From Pontivivens marinum (GTDB lineage Bacteria > Pseudomonadota > Alphaproteobacteria > Rhodobacterales > Rhodobacteraceae): a stretch of DNA of 64,000 nt. Of the stretch, positions 26,036-36,998 are shown one piece after another. Each line of letters begins with the position of its first letter. The stretch's first letter is position 1. The notes under the pieces are model-generated. The model saw nothing but the letters and a program-made list of their open reading frames with translations, ran no database searches and was not told the DNA's origin. The position numbers and the translations under genes were made by a program. The stretch covers positions 372,001 through 436,000 of the forward strand of contig NZ_OCTN01000002.1 of assembly GCF_900231835.1 (NCBI RefSeq). Direction: 5' to 3'.

Positions 26036-29000
26036 TCAGCTACAGCCGGACGTGCCGCCGCAGGTGTTGCACTTCATGCAGGTGCCGTTCCGCACGAGGG
26101 TGAAGTTGCCACATTCGCCGCATGGATCACCCTCATATCCCTGCATCTTCGCCTTGGTCCGTGCGTCCATGGTCAGACCGACCGCGGTGGAGGCTTGAGC
26201 CTGTTGCGAGGGCGTTACCGCAACCTCGGACAGACCGCCGGACAGGACGTTCAGGTCGTGTGGCAAACGCTTGCGCAGGTAGCCGGTGGACGAGATCTGG
26301 CGGATCATGTCCATGGAATGCGCGGTTGCTTCCTCATCAGGGGTGCGCACATTGGTTGCGCCCTCCTCAACACCGCGGCCCAGATCGGACATCACTTCGC
26401 CCTCAGGCTTTACATGCGCCAGATCAGTCCGATCCAGATAGCTGACGGCCAGCTCGCGGAAGATGTAGTCGAGGATCGAGGTCGCATTCTTGATGCTGTC
26501 ATTGCCCTGCACCATTCCCGCAGGCTCAAAGCGGGTGAAGGTGAATGCCTCAACATACTCCTCCAGCGGCACGCCGTATTGCAGACCGACCGAGATCGCG
26601 ATGGCGAAGTTGTTCATCATCGCACGGAAGGCAGCGCCCTCCTTGTGCATATCGATGAAGATTTCGCCAAGGTTGCCGTCCTGATATTCACCCGTGCGCA
26701 GGTATACCTTGTGACCGCCAACGATGGCCTTTTGGGTGTAGCCCTTGCGCCGCTCGGGCAGCTTTGTGCGGCCCTTTGCGACTTCGCGGTAGACGACCTT
26801 CTCGACCAGCTTCTCGGCCAGCATGGTTGCCTTCTGACCGGCAGGTGCCTCGATCAAGGCCTCCTCCAGATCGTCATCATCCTCGTCGATCAGCGCGGCG
26901 GAGAGCGGCTGCGACAGCTTGGAGCCATCACGGTACAGCGCGTTCGCCTTTACGCCCAGGCTGTGGGACAGCGCATATGCGTCCAGACATTCGCCGATTG
27001 TCGCATCATTGGGCATGTTGATCGTCTTGGAGATCGCGCCGGAGATGAAGCTTTGCGCAGCGGCCATCATGTGGATGTGGCTGTCAACGCTGAGGTAACG
27101 CTTGCCGATCCGCCCACATGGGTTGGCGCAGTCAAAGATCGAGTAGTGCTCTTCCTTCAGGTGCGGCGCACCCTCCAGCGTCATCGTACCGCAAACATGG
27201 TTGTTTGCCGCCTCGATCTGACCCTTGCTAAAGCCGAGGTGACGCAGCAGGTCGAATGCCGGATCGTTCAGCTTTGCCTCCGGAATGCCCAACGAGCCGG
27301 TGCAGAAATCAACGCCCAATGTCCACTGGTTGAACACGAAGCGGATGTCGAATGCCGTGGCCAATGCGGCCTCGACCTTCGCGATTTCATCGGGGCCGAA
27401 ACCATGGCCGATCAGCGCTGTGTGGTTGATCGCAGGTGCGTTGCCGATGGACCCATGGCCCACTGCATAGCTGACGATTTCCTCAACCTGTGCGGAGGTA
27501 TAGCCCTGCTTGGCCAAGGCGGCAGGAACCGACTGGTTGATGATTTTGAAGTAACCACCACCGGCCAGCTTCTTGAACTTCACCAGTGCGAAGTCAGGCT
27601 CGATACCTGTGGTATCGCAATCCATGACCAGACCGATTGTGCCGGTCGGTGCGATAACCGAAACCTGCGCGTTGCGGAAGCCCGATGCCTCACCCGCCGA
27701 CAGGGCCTGATCCCATGCGGAATGCGCCATATTGATCAGACGACCATCAGGGCAGTTTGCGTGGTCCAGCGGAACCGGAGCAACCGCGAGGCCCTCATAA
27801 CCAGCCGTTTCACCATAGGCGGCGCGGCGGTGGTTACGGATGACGCGCAGCATGTGCTCCGCGTTTTTGGTGTAGCCGGGGAATGGTCCCTGCTCGCTGG
27901 CCATCTCAGCCGAGGTTGCATAGCTGACACCGGTCATGATCGCGGTCAGGGCACCACACAGGGCGCGTCCCTCATCGCTGTCATAGGAGTGGCCCATATT
28001 CATCAGCAGGCCGCCAATGTTTGCGTAGCCCAGACCCAGCGTGCGGAATTCGTAGGAACGACGCGCGATTGCCTCGGACGGGAACTGCGCCATCAGGACC
28101 GAGATTTCCAGCGTCACAGTCCACAGACGGGTCGCGTGAACATAACCGTCCACGTCGAACTCACCATTCTTCAGGAATGTCAGCAAGTTCATGGATGCGA
28201 GGTTACAGGCCGTGTCGTCGAGGAACATGTACTCGGAACATGGGTTCGATCCGCGGATCTCACCATCCTCAGGGCATGTGTGCCATGCGTTTACCGTGTC
28301 GTGGAACTGGATGCCGGGATCGGCACAGGCCCATGCCGCGTGGCCGATCTGGTCCCACAACTCACGCGCGTTAACCGTCTTGGCAACACCGCCATCTGTA
28401 CGGCGCAGCAATTCCCATGGCTGATCCTTTTTGACCGCCTCAAGGAAGCTGTCCGTCACGCGAACCGAGTTGTTCGAGTTCTGACCCGCAACGGTGTTAT
28501 ACGCCTCGGAATCCCAATCGGTGTCATAGGTCGGGAATTCGATCGCGGTATAGCCCTGCTTCGCGTAATCCAGAACACGCTTCACATAGGTCTCCGGGAT
28601 CGCGGATTTCTTGGCACCCTTGATGGCAATTTTCAGGGCCGGATTTACCTTGGGGTCAAAGGCGTCAGCCTCGTTGCCATCCCAAACACGGATCGCCTCG
28701 AAGATGTCGTTCAGCTTGGCCTCATGCATCTTCGATCCGGCGACCAAGGACGCAACCTTTTGCTCCTCAACAACTTTCCAGTTGATGAAGGCCTCAACAT
28801 CGGGGTGATCCATATCGCAGATCACCATCTTTGCCGCGCGGCGCGTTGTGCCGCCCGACTTGATCGCGCCAGCCGCACGGTCACCGATTTTCAGGAAGGA
28901 CATCAGGCCGGACGACTTACCGCCACCACCCAATGGTTCGTTAAAGCCGCGCAGCGACGAGAAGTTTGTACCCGTGCCGGAACCATATTTGAACAGACGT

Positions 29001-29665
29001 GCCTCACGCGTCCACAGGTCCATGATTCCGCCTTCGTTTACCAGATCGTCGCTGACGGACTGGATGAAGCACGCATGGGGCTGCGGGTGCTCATATGCGG
29101 TTTTGGAGCGGACCAGCTTGCCCGTCTCGAAATCCACGTAGAAGTGGCCCTGCGACGGACCATCAATGCCATAGGCCCAGTGCAGGCCGGTGTTGAACCA
29201 TTGTGGCGAGTTGGGGGCGGACATCTGCGCGGCCAGCATATAGCGCATCTCGTCGTAATAGGATTTCGCATCCGCCTCGGTCGAGAAATAGCCGCCCTTC
29301 CAGCCCCAATAGGCCCATGCGCCTGCCAACCGGTCAAAGACCTGCTTGGCAGAGGTTTCGCCGCCGAAACGTGCGTTTTCGGGCAGTTCCGCCAGCGCCT
29401 TTTCATCAGGAACCGACCGCCACAGGAATTCAGGAATTCCCTTTTCGCGCACAGGCTTAAGCAGAGCTGGCACGCCTGCCTTGCGGAAATATTTCTGCGC
29501 CAGAACGTCGGATGCAACCTGCGACCAACCGCTGGGGACTTCGACGCCCTCAAGCGCGAAAACGATCGAGCCATCCGGATTGCGGATCTCGCTGGTGGTC
29601 TTACGGAATTCCAGTGATGCATATGCGTCAGCGGATGCCTTGGTAAAACGACGATCAATTTTCAT
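26036..29665 (-). CDS. nrdJ: Vitamin B12-dependent ribonucleotide reductase (class II)
   Basis: NrdJ makes deoxyribonucleotides using adenosylcobalamin, independent of oxygen. The 1209-residue protein starts [15 protein letters not shown]. It contains the substrate and allosteric region ([37 protein letters not shown] with the active-site Cys and Glu) and [18 protein letters not shown]-terminal zinc ribbon ([10 protein letters not shown]...CMKCNTCGG) and terminal GCS end it. I chose the ATG at 29665; upstream residues are not family-like. Its 3' end is the presumed attachment site of the Tn7-like element. Confidence 0.96.
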   Translation of the reverse strand: MKIDRRFTKASADAYASLEFRKTTSEIRNPDGSIVFALEGVEVPSGWSQVASDVLAQKYFRKAGVPALLKPVREKGIPEFLWRSVPDEKALAELPENARFGGETSAKQVFDRLAGAWAYWGWKGGYFSTEADAKSYYDEMRYMLAAQMSAPNSPQWFNTGLHWAYGIDGPSQGHFYVDFETGKLVRSKTAYEHPQPHACFIQSVSDDLVNEGGIMDLWTREARLFKYGSGTGTNFSSLRGFNEPLGGGGKSSGLMSFLKIGDRAAGAIKSGGTTRRAAKMVICDMDHPDVEAFINWKVVEEQKVASLVAGSKMHEAKLNDIFEAIRVWDGNEADAFDPKVNPALKIAIKGAKKSAIPETYVKRVLDYAKQGYTAIEFPTYDTDWDSEAYNTVAGQNSNNSVRVTDSFLEAVKKDQPWELLRRTDGGVAKTVNARELWDQIGHAAWACADPGIQFHDTVNAWHTCPEDGEIRGSNPCSEYMFLDDTACNLASMNLLTFLKNGEFDVDGYVHATRLWTVTLEISVLMAQFPSEAIARRSYEFRTLGLGYANIGGLLMNMGHSYDSDEGRALCGALTAIMTGVSYATSAEMASEQGPFPGYTKNAEHMLRVIRNHRRAAYGETAGYEGLAVAPVPLDHANCPDGRLINMAHSAWDQALSAGEASGFRNAQVSVIAPTGTIGLVMDCDTTGIEPDFALVKFKKLAGGGYFKIINQSVPAALAKQGYTSAQVEEIVSYAVGHGSIGNAPAINHTALIGHGFGPDEIAKVEAALATAFDIRFVFNQWTLGVDFCTGSLGIPEAKLNDPAFDLLRHLGFSKGQIEAANNHVCGTMTLEGAPHLKEEHYSIFDCANPCGRIGKRYLSVDSHIHMMAAAQSFISGAISKTINMPNDATIGECLDAYALSHSLGVKANALYRDGSKLSQPLSAALIDEDDDDLEEALIEAPAGQKATMLAEKLVEKVVYREVAKGRTKLPERRKGYTQKAIVGGHKVYLRTGEYQDGNLGEIFIDMHKEGAAFRAMMNNFAIAISVGLQYGVPLEEYVEAFTFTRFEPAGMVQGNDSIKNATSILDYIFRELAVSYLDRTDLAHVKPEGEVMSDLGRGVEEGATNVRTPDEEATAHSMDMIRQISSTGYLRKRLPHDLNVLSGGLSEVAVTPSQQAQASTAVGLTMDARTKAKMQGYEGDPCGECGNFTLVRNGTCMKCNTCGGTSGCS

Positions 29666-30304
29666 TAGCGCTTGCCCCATATAGTACGCGAGTGGCCGCC
29701 CCGCAGGTGCGAGGTCGGTCCGAGCTATTGGTGTCCTATGCGGACGGTGTAAGTTAAATTCTGAAGGGTGGGTTGATGATGCCTGCGCCGCATCTTGTGT
29801 CCCGCCCTGTTCGGCGCACAACATGGCGGTTGCGCCCCTGTTCCGTCAACGGAATTTTTGTCACCTAAACTACATATTGCGTCTTGAAATCACGAGGCAC
29901 TCTAAATGCGGGGCGATGTGTACGAGTCGCATTCCATTCATCCCCAACCGGAACGCAGCCCCATTTTGCCCTATTTCGTGGAGGTTTACCGCGATGATCC
30001 CGGCCCCCACCAACAGCCTGTGGACACCTATCGGCGATGCTGCACCGCGTCAAAAATTATTTTCCACATTCCGATTCACCGCAACTGATCGTCGCCTACC
30101 GCGGGGTTTCAGCACCATAGGGCACAATAAATCTGTCGAATTTGCCCAACATTCCGTCATTTTCGACAAATCGCGATAATTCCGTGCAAATCAGCCCCCA
30201 CGACATGGCCCCTATCCCGAATCCGGCACACCGTGTCGTAAACTGCGCCGACAGCCCCGATCCTGAGCCGCACGCTTAATGCACCCACAGGACAGGAGGA
30301 CGCT
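29666..30304. other. Intergenic region upstream of nrdJ and the Rieske gene
   Basis: 640 bases between divergent genes. I looked for a cobalamin riboswitch and a complete NrdR box and found neither convincingly. The small ORFs are not gene-like. AT-rich patches near 29860-29890 and 30040-30070 could be promoters. Confidence 0.4.
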
Positions 30305-31459
30305 ATGCTGGACCACGACACCCTCGCCCGCGATTTGGTAGCTGTGCGTCAGCCCGTTGGACAGGCACACGGCCTGCCCTCGTCGCTCTATACAACGCCT
30401 GAGGCATTGGCGTTGGAGCGTCAGCATATCTTTCACAACGGCTGGGCCTGTATCGGATTTGCCAAGGATGTGGCGGAACAGGGTGACGCCCACCCCATCG
30501 ACTTCCTCGGCGCGCCGTTGCTGATGGTCCGTGACAAATCCGACAATGTCACCGTGTTTGAAAATGTCTGCCGTCATCGCGGCATGATCCTCGTTGAGCA
30601 GCCCCGCAAGTTCGGGGGCGTCATCCGATGCCCCTATCACTCATGGTGCTATTCCCTGGATGGTCGCCTGCGCGCCACGCCGCATGTGGGCGGCCCCGGC
30701 ATCAATGTGCATGAGGCCGTTGACCCGACAACAACCGGCCTAACGCCGGTGCGCAGTGCCGTCTGGATGGACATGGTGTTCGTCAACATCTCGGGCACGG
30801 CGGCGCCCTTTGACGACTGGCTCGCGCCGCTAACTGATATGTGGGCCGATTTCGCGGGCAAGCCTGTCTATCACGGCGGCGCGGACTCATCATTCACGCT
30901 GCGCCTGAATTGCAATTGGAAACTGGCGGTCGAGAATTATTGCGAGAGCTATCACCTGCCATGGGTGCACCCCGGTCTGAACGCCTATTCGCGGCTGGAG
31001 GATCACTATCATATCGAGCATTCCGGCGCGTTTTCCGGTCAAGGCACCCGCGTTTACGATCCGAAATTGTCAGAGGCGCAGAGCTTCCCAAACTTTGACG
31101 GGCTACCGGCGAAGTGGGATACCTCTGCTGAATATGTCTCGCTGTTTCCCAATGTGATGCTGGGCATTCACCGCGACCACTTCTTTGTTATCCGGTTGGA
31201 GCCTGTTTCCTGCGAACAAACCATTGAGCATGTGGAAATCTACTATACCTCGCCCGAGGCAACCGGCCCCGATTACGCCGACCTGCGCACCCTGAACGCC
31301 GCGACATGGAAATCCATCTTTGTTGAGGATATCGCCGTGGTCGAGGGCATGCAGCGGGGTCGCCACGCGCCGCATTTCGACGGGGGTGTTTTTTCCGCGG
31401 TGATGGACAGCCCGACACACCTGTTCCACGACTGGATCGCATCACGGCTGGGGGCATAG
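30305..31459 (+). CDS. Rieske-type aromatic ring-hydroxylating oxygenase, alpha subunit
   Basis: A 384-residue oxygenase. The Rieske [2Fe-2S] ligands are CRHRG and CPYHSWCY (about residues 89-111). The mononuclear iron site is NYCESYHLPWVHPG, with the carboxylate probably in FVEDIAVVEGMQRG. The family includes choline/carnitine/glycine-betaine monooxygenases as well as aromatic oxygenases; the sequence alone does not give the substrate. GACAGGAGGACGCT precedes the ATG. No reductase partner is in the window. Confidence 0.88.
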   Translation: MLDHDTLARDLVAVRQPVGQAHGLPSSLYTTPEALALERQHIFHNGWACIGFAKDVAEQGDAHPIDFLGAPLLMVRDKSDNVTVFENVCRHRGMILVEQPRKFGGVIRCPYHSWCYSLDGRLRATPHVGGPGINVHEAVDPTTTGLTPVRSAVWMDMVFVNISGTAAPFDDWLAPLTDMWADFAGKPVYHGGADSSFTLRLNCNWKLAVENYCESYHLPWVHPGLNAYSRLEDHYHIEHSGAFSGQGTRVYDPKLSEAQSFPNFDGLPAKWDTSAEYVSLFPNVMLGIHRDHFFVIRLEPVSCEQTIEHVEIYYTSPEATGPDYADLRTLNAATWKSIFVEDIAVVEGMQRGRHAPHFDGGVFSAVMDSPTHLFHDWIASRLGA

Positions 31460-31463
31460 CGCG

Positions 31464-31685
31464 ATGCAGCAGCTTCACCACATCGACGCCGAATTGCACC
31501 GCCTGCACGATACGCCCGACCCGCAGCAACACAGCCAGATACATGAGCGCGCAGCCCGCCTGTTGCCCGACCCGGCCGAGCAGCGGTTCCACCTGACCCA
31601 CGCCTGGGTCTACGCATTGGTGCATGGCGAGCCGACAAATATCGACCGCCTTGAAACCACTTTGCGACAGTTGGATGCGCTATAG
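31464..31685 (+). CDS. Small hypothetical protein
   Basis: A 73-residue helical protein rich in His, Leu and Gln (MQQLHHIDAELHRLHD...), four bases after the oxygenase stop. I do not recognise it. The tight spacing suggests co-expression with the oxygenase. Confidence 0.5.
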   Translation: MQQLHHIDAELHRLHDTPDPQQHSQIHERAARLLPDPAEQRFHLTHAWVYALVHGEPTNIDRLETTLRQLDAL

Positions 31686-31695
31686 GCTGCGGCGA

Positions 31696-32685
31696 TTACG
31701 TCTTGGCAATATCCACTTCCAGAACCTGCCGATAGGGCTGTTCTGGACTGCACAGGATCGATGGCCAGTCAGGGTTGTTCAGGCTGTCGGGGAAGTGCTG
31801 CGGCTCAATAGCGAAGCCCTGATACCCATCCGTCATCAGGCCATCATGATGGGGCGCATCAAACCGGAAATGCCACGTATTAAACACCTGTAAACCGGGT
31901 TGATCGGTCCACATCCGCATCTGAACGCCGTTAACGGGATTGCGCAAAGTACAGCACGGCACCTGTGGTGCGCGGCCCGCATCCAGCACCATGTTGATGT
32001 CTATGCCCAGCTCATCAGGGTCCGCGACCCGCGACGATTTCGGTTGCGTGAAATCATATTGCGTACCCGCAACCGGCGCGATTTCACCTGTTGGCAACAG
32101 GCTGTCATCGGTGGGGGTATAGGCGCTGGCCTCCGCATGGAAAACCAGATCACGCACACCATGCGCGCCCAATGTATAGTAGTTATGCTGCGCCAAATTG
32201 ATCGGCGTCTTCCGATCGGGAACGCCCTGCATAGTGATACGCAGCTTCGTGCCGTCCAGCCGCATCTCGACCGAGAAATCAACCGCCCCCGGATATCCCA
32301 TATGCCCGTCAGGCGAATGGTGCGTTAGCAGCAAACCCGTCGCGCCATCAGGCTGCATATCCCAATGTTGCGTGCCCAAACCCTGCAACCCGCCATGCAG
32401 ATGATGCGGCGGGGATTTGATGTTCAGCTGATATTCAGCACCGTCCATGGTGAACTTGCCAAAGCCGGTCCTGTTGGCAACGCGCCCCGCAATTGTGCCA
32501 TGCGCGCGCGCGTTTTCCAGATGCCCCTCAAGCGTTGGGAAACCCAGAACCATCGCACCTTCGACGCCTGCAATCCGCCAATCGCGGATCACAGCGCCCA
32601 GGCTCATCACGCTGATCTGCGCGGTACCACTGTCGAGCACATGTTCAAAAACGTCCCGCCCGTTTTCCTGACCAATGACCTTCAT
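31696..32685 (-). CDS. Aldose 1-epimerase family protein
   Basis: A 329-residue galactose-mutarotase-like protein. Family blocks are visible: GAVIRDWRI, IAGRVANRTGFGKF, PPHHLHGGLQGLGTQHW with the catalytic His, NLAQHNYYTLG, and a C-terminal FAIEPQHFPDSLN with the catalytic Glu. It interconverts sugar anomers; the actual sugar is unknown. It lies downstream of the Ldh-family gene. Confidence 0.88.
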   Translation of the reverse strand: MKVIGQENGRDVFEHVLDSGTAQISVMSLGAVIRDWRIAGVEGAMVLGFPTLEGHLENARAHGTIAGRVANRTGFGKFTMDGAEYQLNIKSPPHHLHGGLQGLGTQHWDMQPDGATGLLLTHHSPDGHMGYPGAVDFSVEMRLDGTKLRITMQGVPDRKTPINLAQHNYYTLGAHGVRDLVFHAEASAYTPTDDSLLPTGEIAPVAGTQYDFTQPKSSRVADPDELGIDINMVLDAGRAPQVPCCTLRNPVNGVQMRMWTDQPGLQVFNTWHFRFDAPHHDGLMTDGYQGFAIEPQHFPDSLNNPDWPSILCSPEQPYRQVLEVDIAKT

Positions 32686-32741
32686 GAATGCTCTCCTGCT
32701 TTGCCACTCAAACCCTGTTAAGCAACGTCAAATCATTCCCC

Positions 32742-33743
32742 TTACAGAAATGCACGGATTTTCGCGAGTAATGTGGCGTCGATCTGCACGCCGTCACGCT
32801 GCGCAATTTGCCGCGCGGTCAACCGGCGTAGGCCGGGCAAACGCGCGCCGTCCATATCGTCATATAGCGCGGCAAGGTCCGCAACCCGCGCCTCAAAGGC
32901 ACCACCTGAAATCGGGCCGGGGTCAATCGCGATGATAAGTTGCCCCAGATTCGGCGCTCCACCCTCCGCATCGAATAGCGAGGATGCCTCGGCCCCAAAG
33001 GCAGCACCAACCAGACAGGCCGACATCACCTCAACCATCAGGGCCAGCGCGGCCCCCTTTGCCCCGCCCATCGGCGCAACGGTTCCTGCCAATGCAGTAA
33101 CAGGATCGGTGGTTGGCTGCCCGTCAGGACCAAAGGCCCACCCCTCTGGGATGCTATCCTTTCCCGCCTCACGCGCGGCGAGGATTTTACCCCGCGCAAC
33201 GGTGGTTGTCGCCATATCAATGACCAGCGGTGCGCCCTGCATCGGCGCGGCAAATGCAATCGGGTTGGTGCCCAACATCGGCTCCTTTGCACCCCACGGG
33301 GCCATCGCCTTGGGCGCATTGCCATAAACAAACGCAATCAGGCCCTGCTCGGCCAATGCCTCACAATGATGCCCCGCAACGCCAAAATGGTGCGAGCGGT
33401 AGACAGCCGCCGCCGCGATCCCTTGCGAACGGGCGCGTGTGGCCAGCTCGGGAATTGCCATCTCGAACGCTGGATAGGCGAAACCATGGCCCGCATTCAC
33501 CCGAAATACGCCGGGTTTTACATCCTCAATGACCGGAACAGCATGGCCCTGAACCTTACCCACCGCCGATTGACCTGCATAGGATGGCAAGCGGCTCAAC
33601 CCGTGGCCACCCTGCCCGTCCGCCTGCGCACGCACCAGCGCCCGCGCAGTGCTCGCCGCATTTTCAGGCGAGGTATCCGCCGCGATCAGAACCGAGGTGA
33701 CGAGCGCTTCCGCCTCGACCAGCGTCAGGGTTTCGGTGGTCAT
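32742..33743 (-). CDS. Ldh-family (malate/L-lactate type) dehydrogenase
   Basis: A 333-residue NAD(P)-dependent dehydrogenase of the Ldh_2 family: the catalytic-His block VYRSHHFGVAGHHCEAL, FVYGNAPKAMAPWGAKEPMLGTNPI, and MGGAKGAALALMVEVMS. This family includes ComC, (R)-sulfolactate dehydrogenase. Because suyAB lie immediately upstream, a sulfolactate role is attractive, but a strong terminator (33766-33788) lies between them and malate/lactate-type substrates cannot be excluded. Confidence 0.85.
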   Translation of the reverse strand: MTTETLTLVEAEALVTSVLIAADTSPENAASTARALVRAQADGQGGHGLSRLPSYAGQSAVGKVQGHAVPVIEDVKPGVFRVNAGHGFAYPAFEMAIPELATRARSQGIAAAAVYRSHHFGVAGHHCEALAEQGLIAFVYGNAPKAMAPWGAKEPMLGTNPIAFAAPMQGAPLVIDMATTTVARGKILAAREAGKDSIPEGWAFGPDGQPTTDPVTALAGTVAPMGGAKGAALALMVEVMSACLVGAAFGAEASSLFDAEGGAPNLGQLIIAIDPGPISGGAFEARVADLAALYDDMDGARLPGLRRLTARQIAQRDGVQIDATLLAKIRAFL

Positions 33744-33761
33744 TGGTAACTCCAGAACAGT

Positions 33762-33788
33762 AAAAGCCTCCCCCGTGATGGGGGAGGC
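33762..33788 (-). terminator. Terminator at the end of the DHPS operon
   Basis: GCCTCCCCC and GGGGGAGGC pair perfectly around a 5-base loop, followed on the reverse strand by TTTTA. It lies 25 bases after the suyB stop. Confidence 0.85.
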
Positions 33789-33813
33789 CGAGGTAAACCC
33801 TCTTTAGGTCGTT

Positions 33814-34992
33814 TTAAGCTGAGCGGTATAGCTTGGTCATAACGAATTCGCGGTGGCCGAGGGCTTCTGCGGCTGTTGCGCGTCCGTTTGCGGTGCGGCG
33901 GATCATGTCGATCAGGGCGTCGCCGGCCTGGTCGATGGTCTGCTCGCGGGTCAGTACGCCTGTGACGTCCAGATCGATATGCTCGGACATGGTGCGCAGG
34001 GTGCGCGGGTTGCCCGAGATTTTGATGACCGGAACGATCGGGTTGCCGACCACGTTGCCTTGCCCAGTTGGGAAGGTGTGGATGACGTAGCCCGCAGCCG
34101 CCATCAGCGTGATGCATTCCGCAGCAGCCGAGGACGTGTCCATGAAGTACAGGCCGTTGCCCTTTTCAGGTGCTTCGGCTGCATCCAGCGCGTCGATATA
34201 GGTACATTCGCGACCGATCTTCTCCAGATTGCCGAGCGCTTTTTCCTCGATCGTGGTCAGACCACCCAGGATGTTGCCCTTGGTCGGCTGGCTGTCGGAC
34301 AGATCGTCGGTCTGGTGTGCGAAGATCACGTCGTCGGAATAGGCCTTGAAGATCTTCATGAACTTCTCGGCTGCTTCTGGCGTTGCGGCACGCTTTTCAC
34401 AGATATGCTCGGCGCCGGTGATTTCGGATGTCTCACCGAACACGCCGTACAGGCCGTGGGGGATCAGCTTGTCGTACATGTTGCCGACGGTCGGGCATGA
34501 GGACAGGCCGGTTGTCGTGTCGGATTCACCGCATTTGGTCGAAACCCACAGATCGGTGATCGGGCATTCTTCCTTTTGCAGCTCGGACGCCCAGTGGACG
34601 AATTCCTTGGCTTTCCACGACGCGGCGCGGATCGTCTCGAAATCACCCTTCTGCTCGATGGAGAATTCGGCAACAGGCTTACCGGTTTTGCGGATGCCGT
34701 CGGCGATAACCTTGGTCCACTCCGGCTCAATCCCGATCACGACCACAGCGGCCACGTTGGGGTTGGAACCTGTGCCGATCATCGTGCGGAAGTGCAGGTC
34801 AAGATCCGCGCCGAATTGCAGGCGGCCATAGGCGTGCGGCAGGGCCAGCGTGCCCTTGACGTTATTCGAGACGGCCTCACATGCCGCATTCGAGATATCG
34901 TCAACCGGCAGGATCACCACGTTGTTACGAACACCGACGCGGCCGTTTTCACGACGCCACGCCATTACAGTCTGATTTGCTGAATCGAGCAT
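33814..34992 (-). CDS. suyB: (2R)-sulfolactate sulfo-lyase, large subunit (UxaA-type)
   Basis: SuyAB splits (2R)-3-sulfolactate into pyruvate and sulfite. This 392-residue protein is of the UxaA/altronate dehydratase superfamily, with the N-terminal [55 protein letters not shown] and [15 protein letters not shown]. The sulfo-lyase call, over altronate dehydratase, rests on the neighbouring hpsN and TRAP genes and on separate small and large subunits. The ATG at 34992 has AAGGAGA upstream. Confidence 0.82.
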   Translation of the reverse strand: MLDSANQTVMAWRRENGRVGVRNNVVILPVDDISNAACEAVSNNVKGTLALPHAYGRLQFGADLDLHFRTMIGTGSNPNVAAVVVIGIEPEWTKVIADGIRKTGKPVAEFSIEQKGDFETIRAASWKAKEFVHWASELQKEECPITDLWVSTKCGESDTTTGLSSCPTVGNMYDKLIPHGLYGVFGETSEITGAEHICEKRAATPEAAEKFMKIFKAYSDDVIFAHQTDDLSDSQPTKGNILGGLTTIEEKALGNLEKIGRECTYIDALDAAEAPEKGNGLYFMDTSSAAAECITLMAAAGYVIHTFPTGQGNVVGNPIVPVIKISGNPRTLRTMSEHIDLDVTGVLTREQTIDQAGDALIDMIRRTANGRATAAEALGHREFVMTKLYRSA

Positions 34993-35003
34993 GATCGGTC
35001 TCC

Positions 35004-35291
35004 TTACCAACGCTTGGTTTTGCAGTTTTGGGTATGAACGTGGCCGCCGATTTCGGCAGGGCCAACCATCTTGCCGATATCTTCGCCGTATTTCATGACG
35101 GTATCGCCCTCGACCAGATCCTTCAGAGCGACCTTATGGCCGATCGGAATGTCCGCCTTAACAGTCAGCGTGAAGTCGGAATTGTCATGGGTGACAACGC
35201 ACAGCATCTCGGTGCCGGCCGTCAGACCCTCAACAACTACAACACCGACATTGTCAGCCCGGTCATGGACCAGAAGATGTGGATGAGACAT
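35004..35291 (-). CDS. suyA: (2R)-sulfolactate sulfo-lyase, small subunit
   Basis: A 95-residue SAF-type domain protein: [41 protein letters not shown] and [11 protein letters not shown]. This pattern is the small subunit of UxaA-type lyases. The ATG at 35291 has AAGGAA upstream; the longer frame adds a low-quality extension. It is followed 11 bases later by suyB. Confidence 0.82.
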   Translation of the reverse strand: MSHPHLLVHDRADNVGVVVVEGLTAGTEMLCVVTHDNSDFTLTVKADIPIGHKVALKDLVEGDTVMKYGEDIGKMVGPAEIGGHVHTQNCKTKRW

Positions 35292-35304
35292 GGATGTTCC
35301 TTTT

Positions 35305-36264
35305 CTATGGACGAAGAATAATTTTGGGGGCCGCAACGCGACCACCGGCAATATCGCTGAAGGCAGCAGCGCCTTCGGCGAGGGGGCGTTCCTCGAACCA
35401 ATCGAGGGGTCCGAGAACACCGTCAAAGATTGCCTGCGCCGTTTCGCGGAAATCCTCGGCGGTATAGGTATAGGTGCCGATAAACGTGATTTCCTGTAGC
35501 GTCAGCCGCCGGATATCGAGGCCCGGATCACTGTCACCCAAACCGATATGCATGATCACGCCACCGGGCCGCGTGGCCGCACTGGCACTGGCGCGGGTTG
35601 CGGCGAAACCAACACCGTCAATCACCAGATCAACAGTTGGCAGCGCGGTTTCACGCGGGTCGATCACGTCGAACGGACCCTTGATCATAGCGCGGCGTGC
35701 CGGATTGGTTTCGGCAATGGTGATGGATTTCGCACCTTGCGCGGCCAGAACCAGGGCCGCGCCCAACCCGATTGCACCGCCACCCATGACCAGACAATGC
35801 GACTGATTCAGCGGGCGATCCAAGGCACGTTTTGCCAGCCGAACCGCATGCCAACCGCAGGCAATCGGTTCGGCCAGTGCCGCCTTGGCCAAGGGAACAT
35901 CGTCAGGGACAGTAACGAGGTTCTGCTCGGGCATGGACAGCATTTGTGCAAAGGCCCCCTCACGCGGGGGCATCGAGATAATCTGGCGGGTGGTACACAG
36001 ATTATCGCGACCGGTTTTGCACGCATCACAGGTTCCGCAGGTCACGAGGGGGTTAACCGTAACCCGGCGTCCATCAAGTGTGACGCCGGCGGCTTCGTGA
36101 CCCAAAATCAGCGGGGCAGGGCGGCGATCGTCGTGACCGGCCCATGCGTGCATATCGGAACCGCAGATGCCCACGGCCTTGACCTCAATCACGGTGTCGC
36201 TGGTAGGGTCGGGGACATCGCGATATTCCAGCGTGCGCGGGGCGGTATAGACGAGAGCCTTCAT
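35305..36264 (-). CDS. hpsP: Zinc alcohol dehydrogenase of the DHPS operon (HpsP-like)
   Basis: A 319-residue medium-chain dehydrogenase: GICGSDMHAWAGHDD and LGHEAAGV for catalytic zinc, CGTCDACKTGRDNLC for structural zinc, and GGGAIGLGAALVL for NAD binding. In known DHPS clusters two dehydrogenases (HpsO, HpsP) are proposed to invert the C2 configuration of (S)-DHPS through a sulfopropanone. The assignment to HpsP rather than HpsO is by gene order and family, and may be reversed. ATG at 36264 overlaps the preceding stop. Confidence 0.72.
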   Translation of the reverse strand: MKALVYTAPRTLEYRDVPDPTSDTVIEVKAVGICGSDMHAWAGHDDRRPAPLILGHEAAGVTLDGRRVTVNPLVTCGTCDACKTGRDNLCTTRQIISMPPREGAFAQMLSMPEQNLVTVPDDVPLAKAALAEPIACGWHAVRLAKRALDRPLNQSHCLVMGGGAIGLGAALVLAAQGAKSITIAETNPARRAMIKGPFDVIDPRETALPTVDLVIDGVGFAATRASASAATRPGGVIMHIGLGDSDPGLDIRRLTLQEITFIGTYTYTAEDFRETAQAIFDGVLGPLDWFEERPLAEGAAAFSDIAGGRVAAPKIILRP

Positions 36265-36998
36265 TTTGCGGTGTAACCTCCATCTACGGGCAGAATTTGG
36301 CCGGTGACGTAATTTGATGCGGACGAACACAGAAACAGCGCGGGGCCAGTAATGTCCTCCATCGTGCCATTGCGCCCGATACAGGTTTGCGCGGCATGGC
36401 GGGCCGACAGTTCCGCATCGCCAAAGACAGGTCCGGTCAGTGCTGTGGGAAAGAAGCCCGGCGCCAATGCGTTGGCGGTGATGCCATCGCGGGACCATGC
36501 TTCGGCCATTGCACGGGTTAGCTGCGCGATACCGCCCTTGGACGCGCCATAGGCAATGCCACCGGCAAAGGCGCGGCTGCTTTGCAGGGACGCGATGTTG
36601 ATGATCCGGCCCCAGCCTCTATCCTTCATGCCGCCGACCAGTGCCTGCGCTAGAAAGAATGGCGAGGACAGGTTCAGGTCCAGCGTCATTTGCCAGCCCG
36701 ATGCGGTCACATCATCCGCGGCCTGACGGGTGTTGATGCCCGCCGCGTTGATCAGGATATCCGGCGCGCCAAAGGGTTCGGCGGCGGATTTGGCGATCTG
36801 CTGCATGGTGTCAGGATCGGACAGATCGGCGCTGAGCGTGACGGAGGTTTCCCCGTCGCACCATTCGGCGGGTCGCCGTGACAGGCTGACCACCTTCGCG
36901 CCGCCTGCGGTCAGGGCGAGGGCAATCGCCTCACCCAGACCGGAGGAGCCGCCGGTGACGACGGCTACCTTGCCCGCGACGGAGAAATCGGGGCTCAT
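36261..36998 (-). CDS. hpsO: Short-chain dehydrogenase of the DHPS operon (HpsO-like)
   Basis: A 245-residue SDR: cofactor motif TGGSSGLGEA, NAAG at the end of beta-4, catalytic Ser in SLQSS and YGASK (Tyr/Lys), and PGFFPT. It probably oxidises or reduces the C2 hydroxyl of DHPS together with the adjacent zinc dehydrogenase. It overlaps hpsN and the zinc dehydrogenase by ATGA junctions. The symbol is inferred from order. Confidence 0.72.
   Translation of the reverse strand: MSPDFSVAGKVAVVTGGSSGLGEAIALALTAGGAKVVSLSRRPAEWCDGETSVTLSADLSDPDTMQQIAKSAAEPFGAPDILINAAGINTRQAADDVTASGWQMTLDLNLSSPFFLAQALVGGMKDRGWGRIINIASLQSSRAFAGGIAYGASKGGIAQLTRAMAEAWSRDGITANALAPGFFPTALTGPVFGDAELSARHAAQTCIGRNGTMEDITGPALFLCSSASNYVTGQILPVDGGYTAK

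Noticed and set aside
26195-29617. 1140-codon open frame on the forward strand
   Set aside because: It is exactly antisense to nrdJ and its protein has no motifs; such mirror frames come from codon bias in the real gene.
29666-30304. Cobalamin riboswitch or NrdR operator upstream of nrdJ
   Set aside because: The conserved B12-box and a full palindromic NrdR box were not found by eye.
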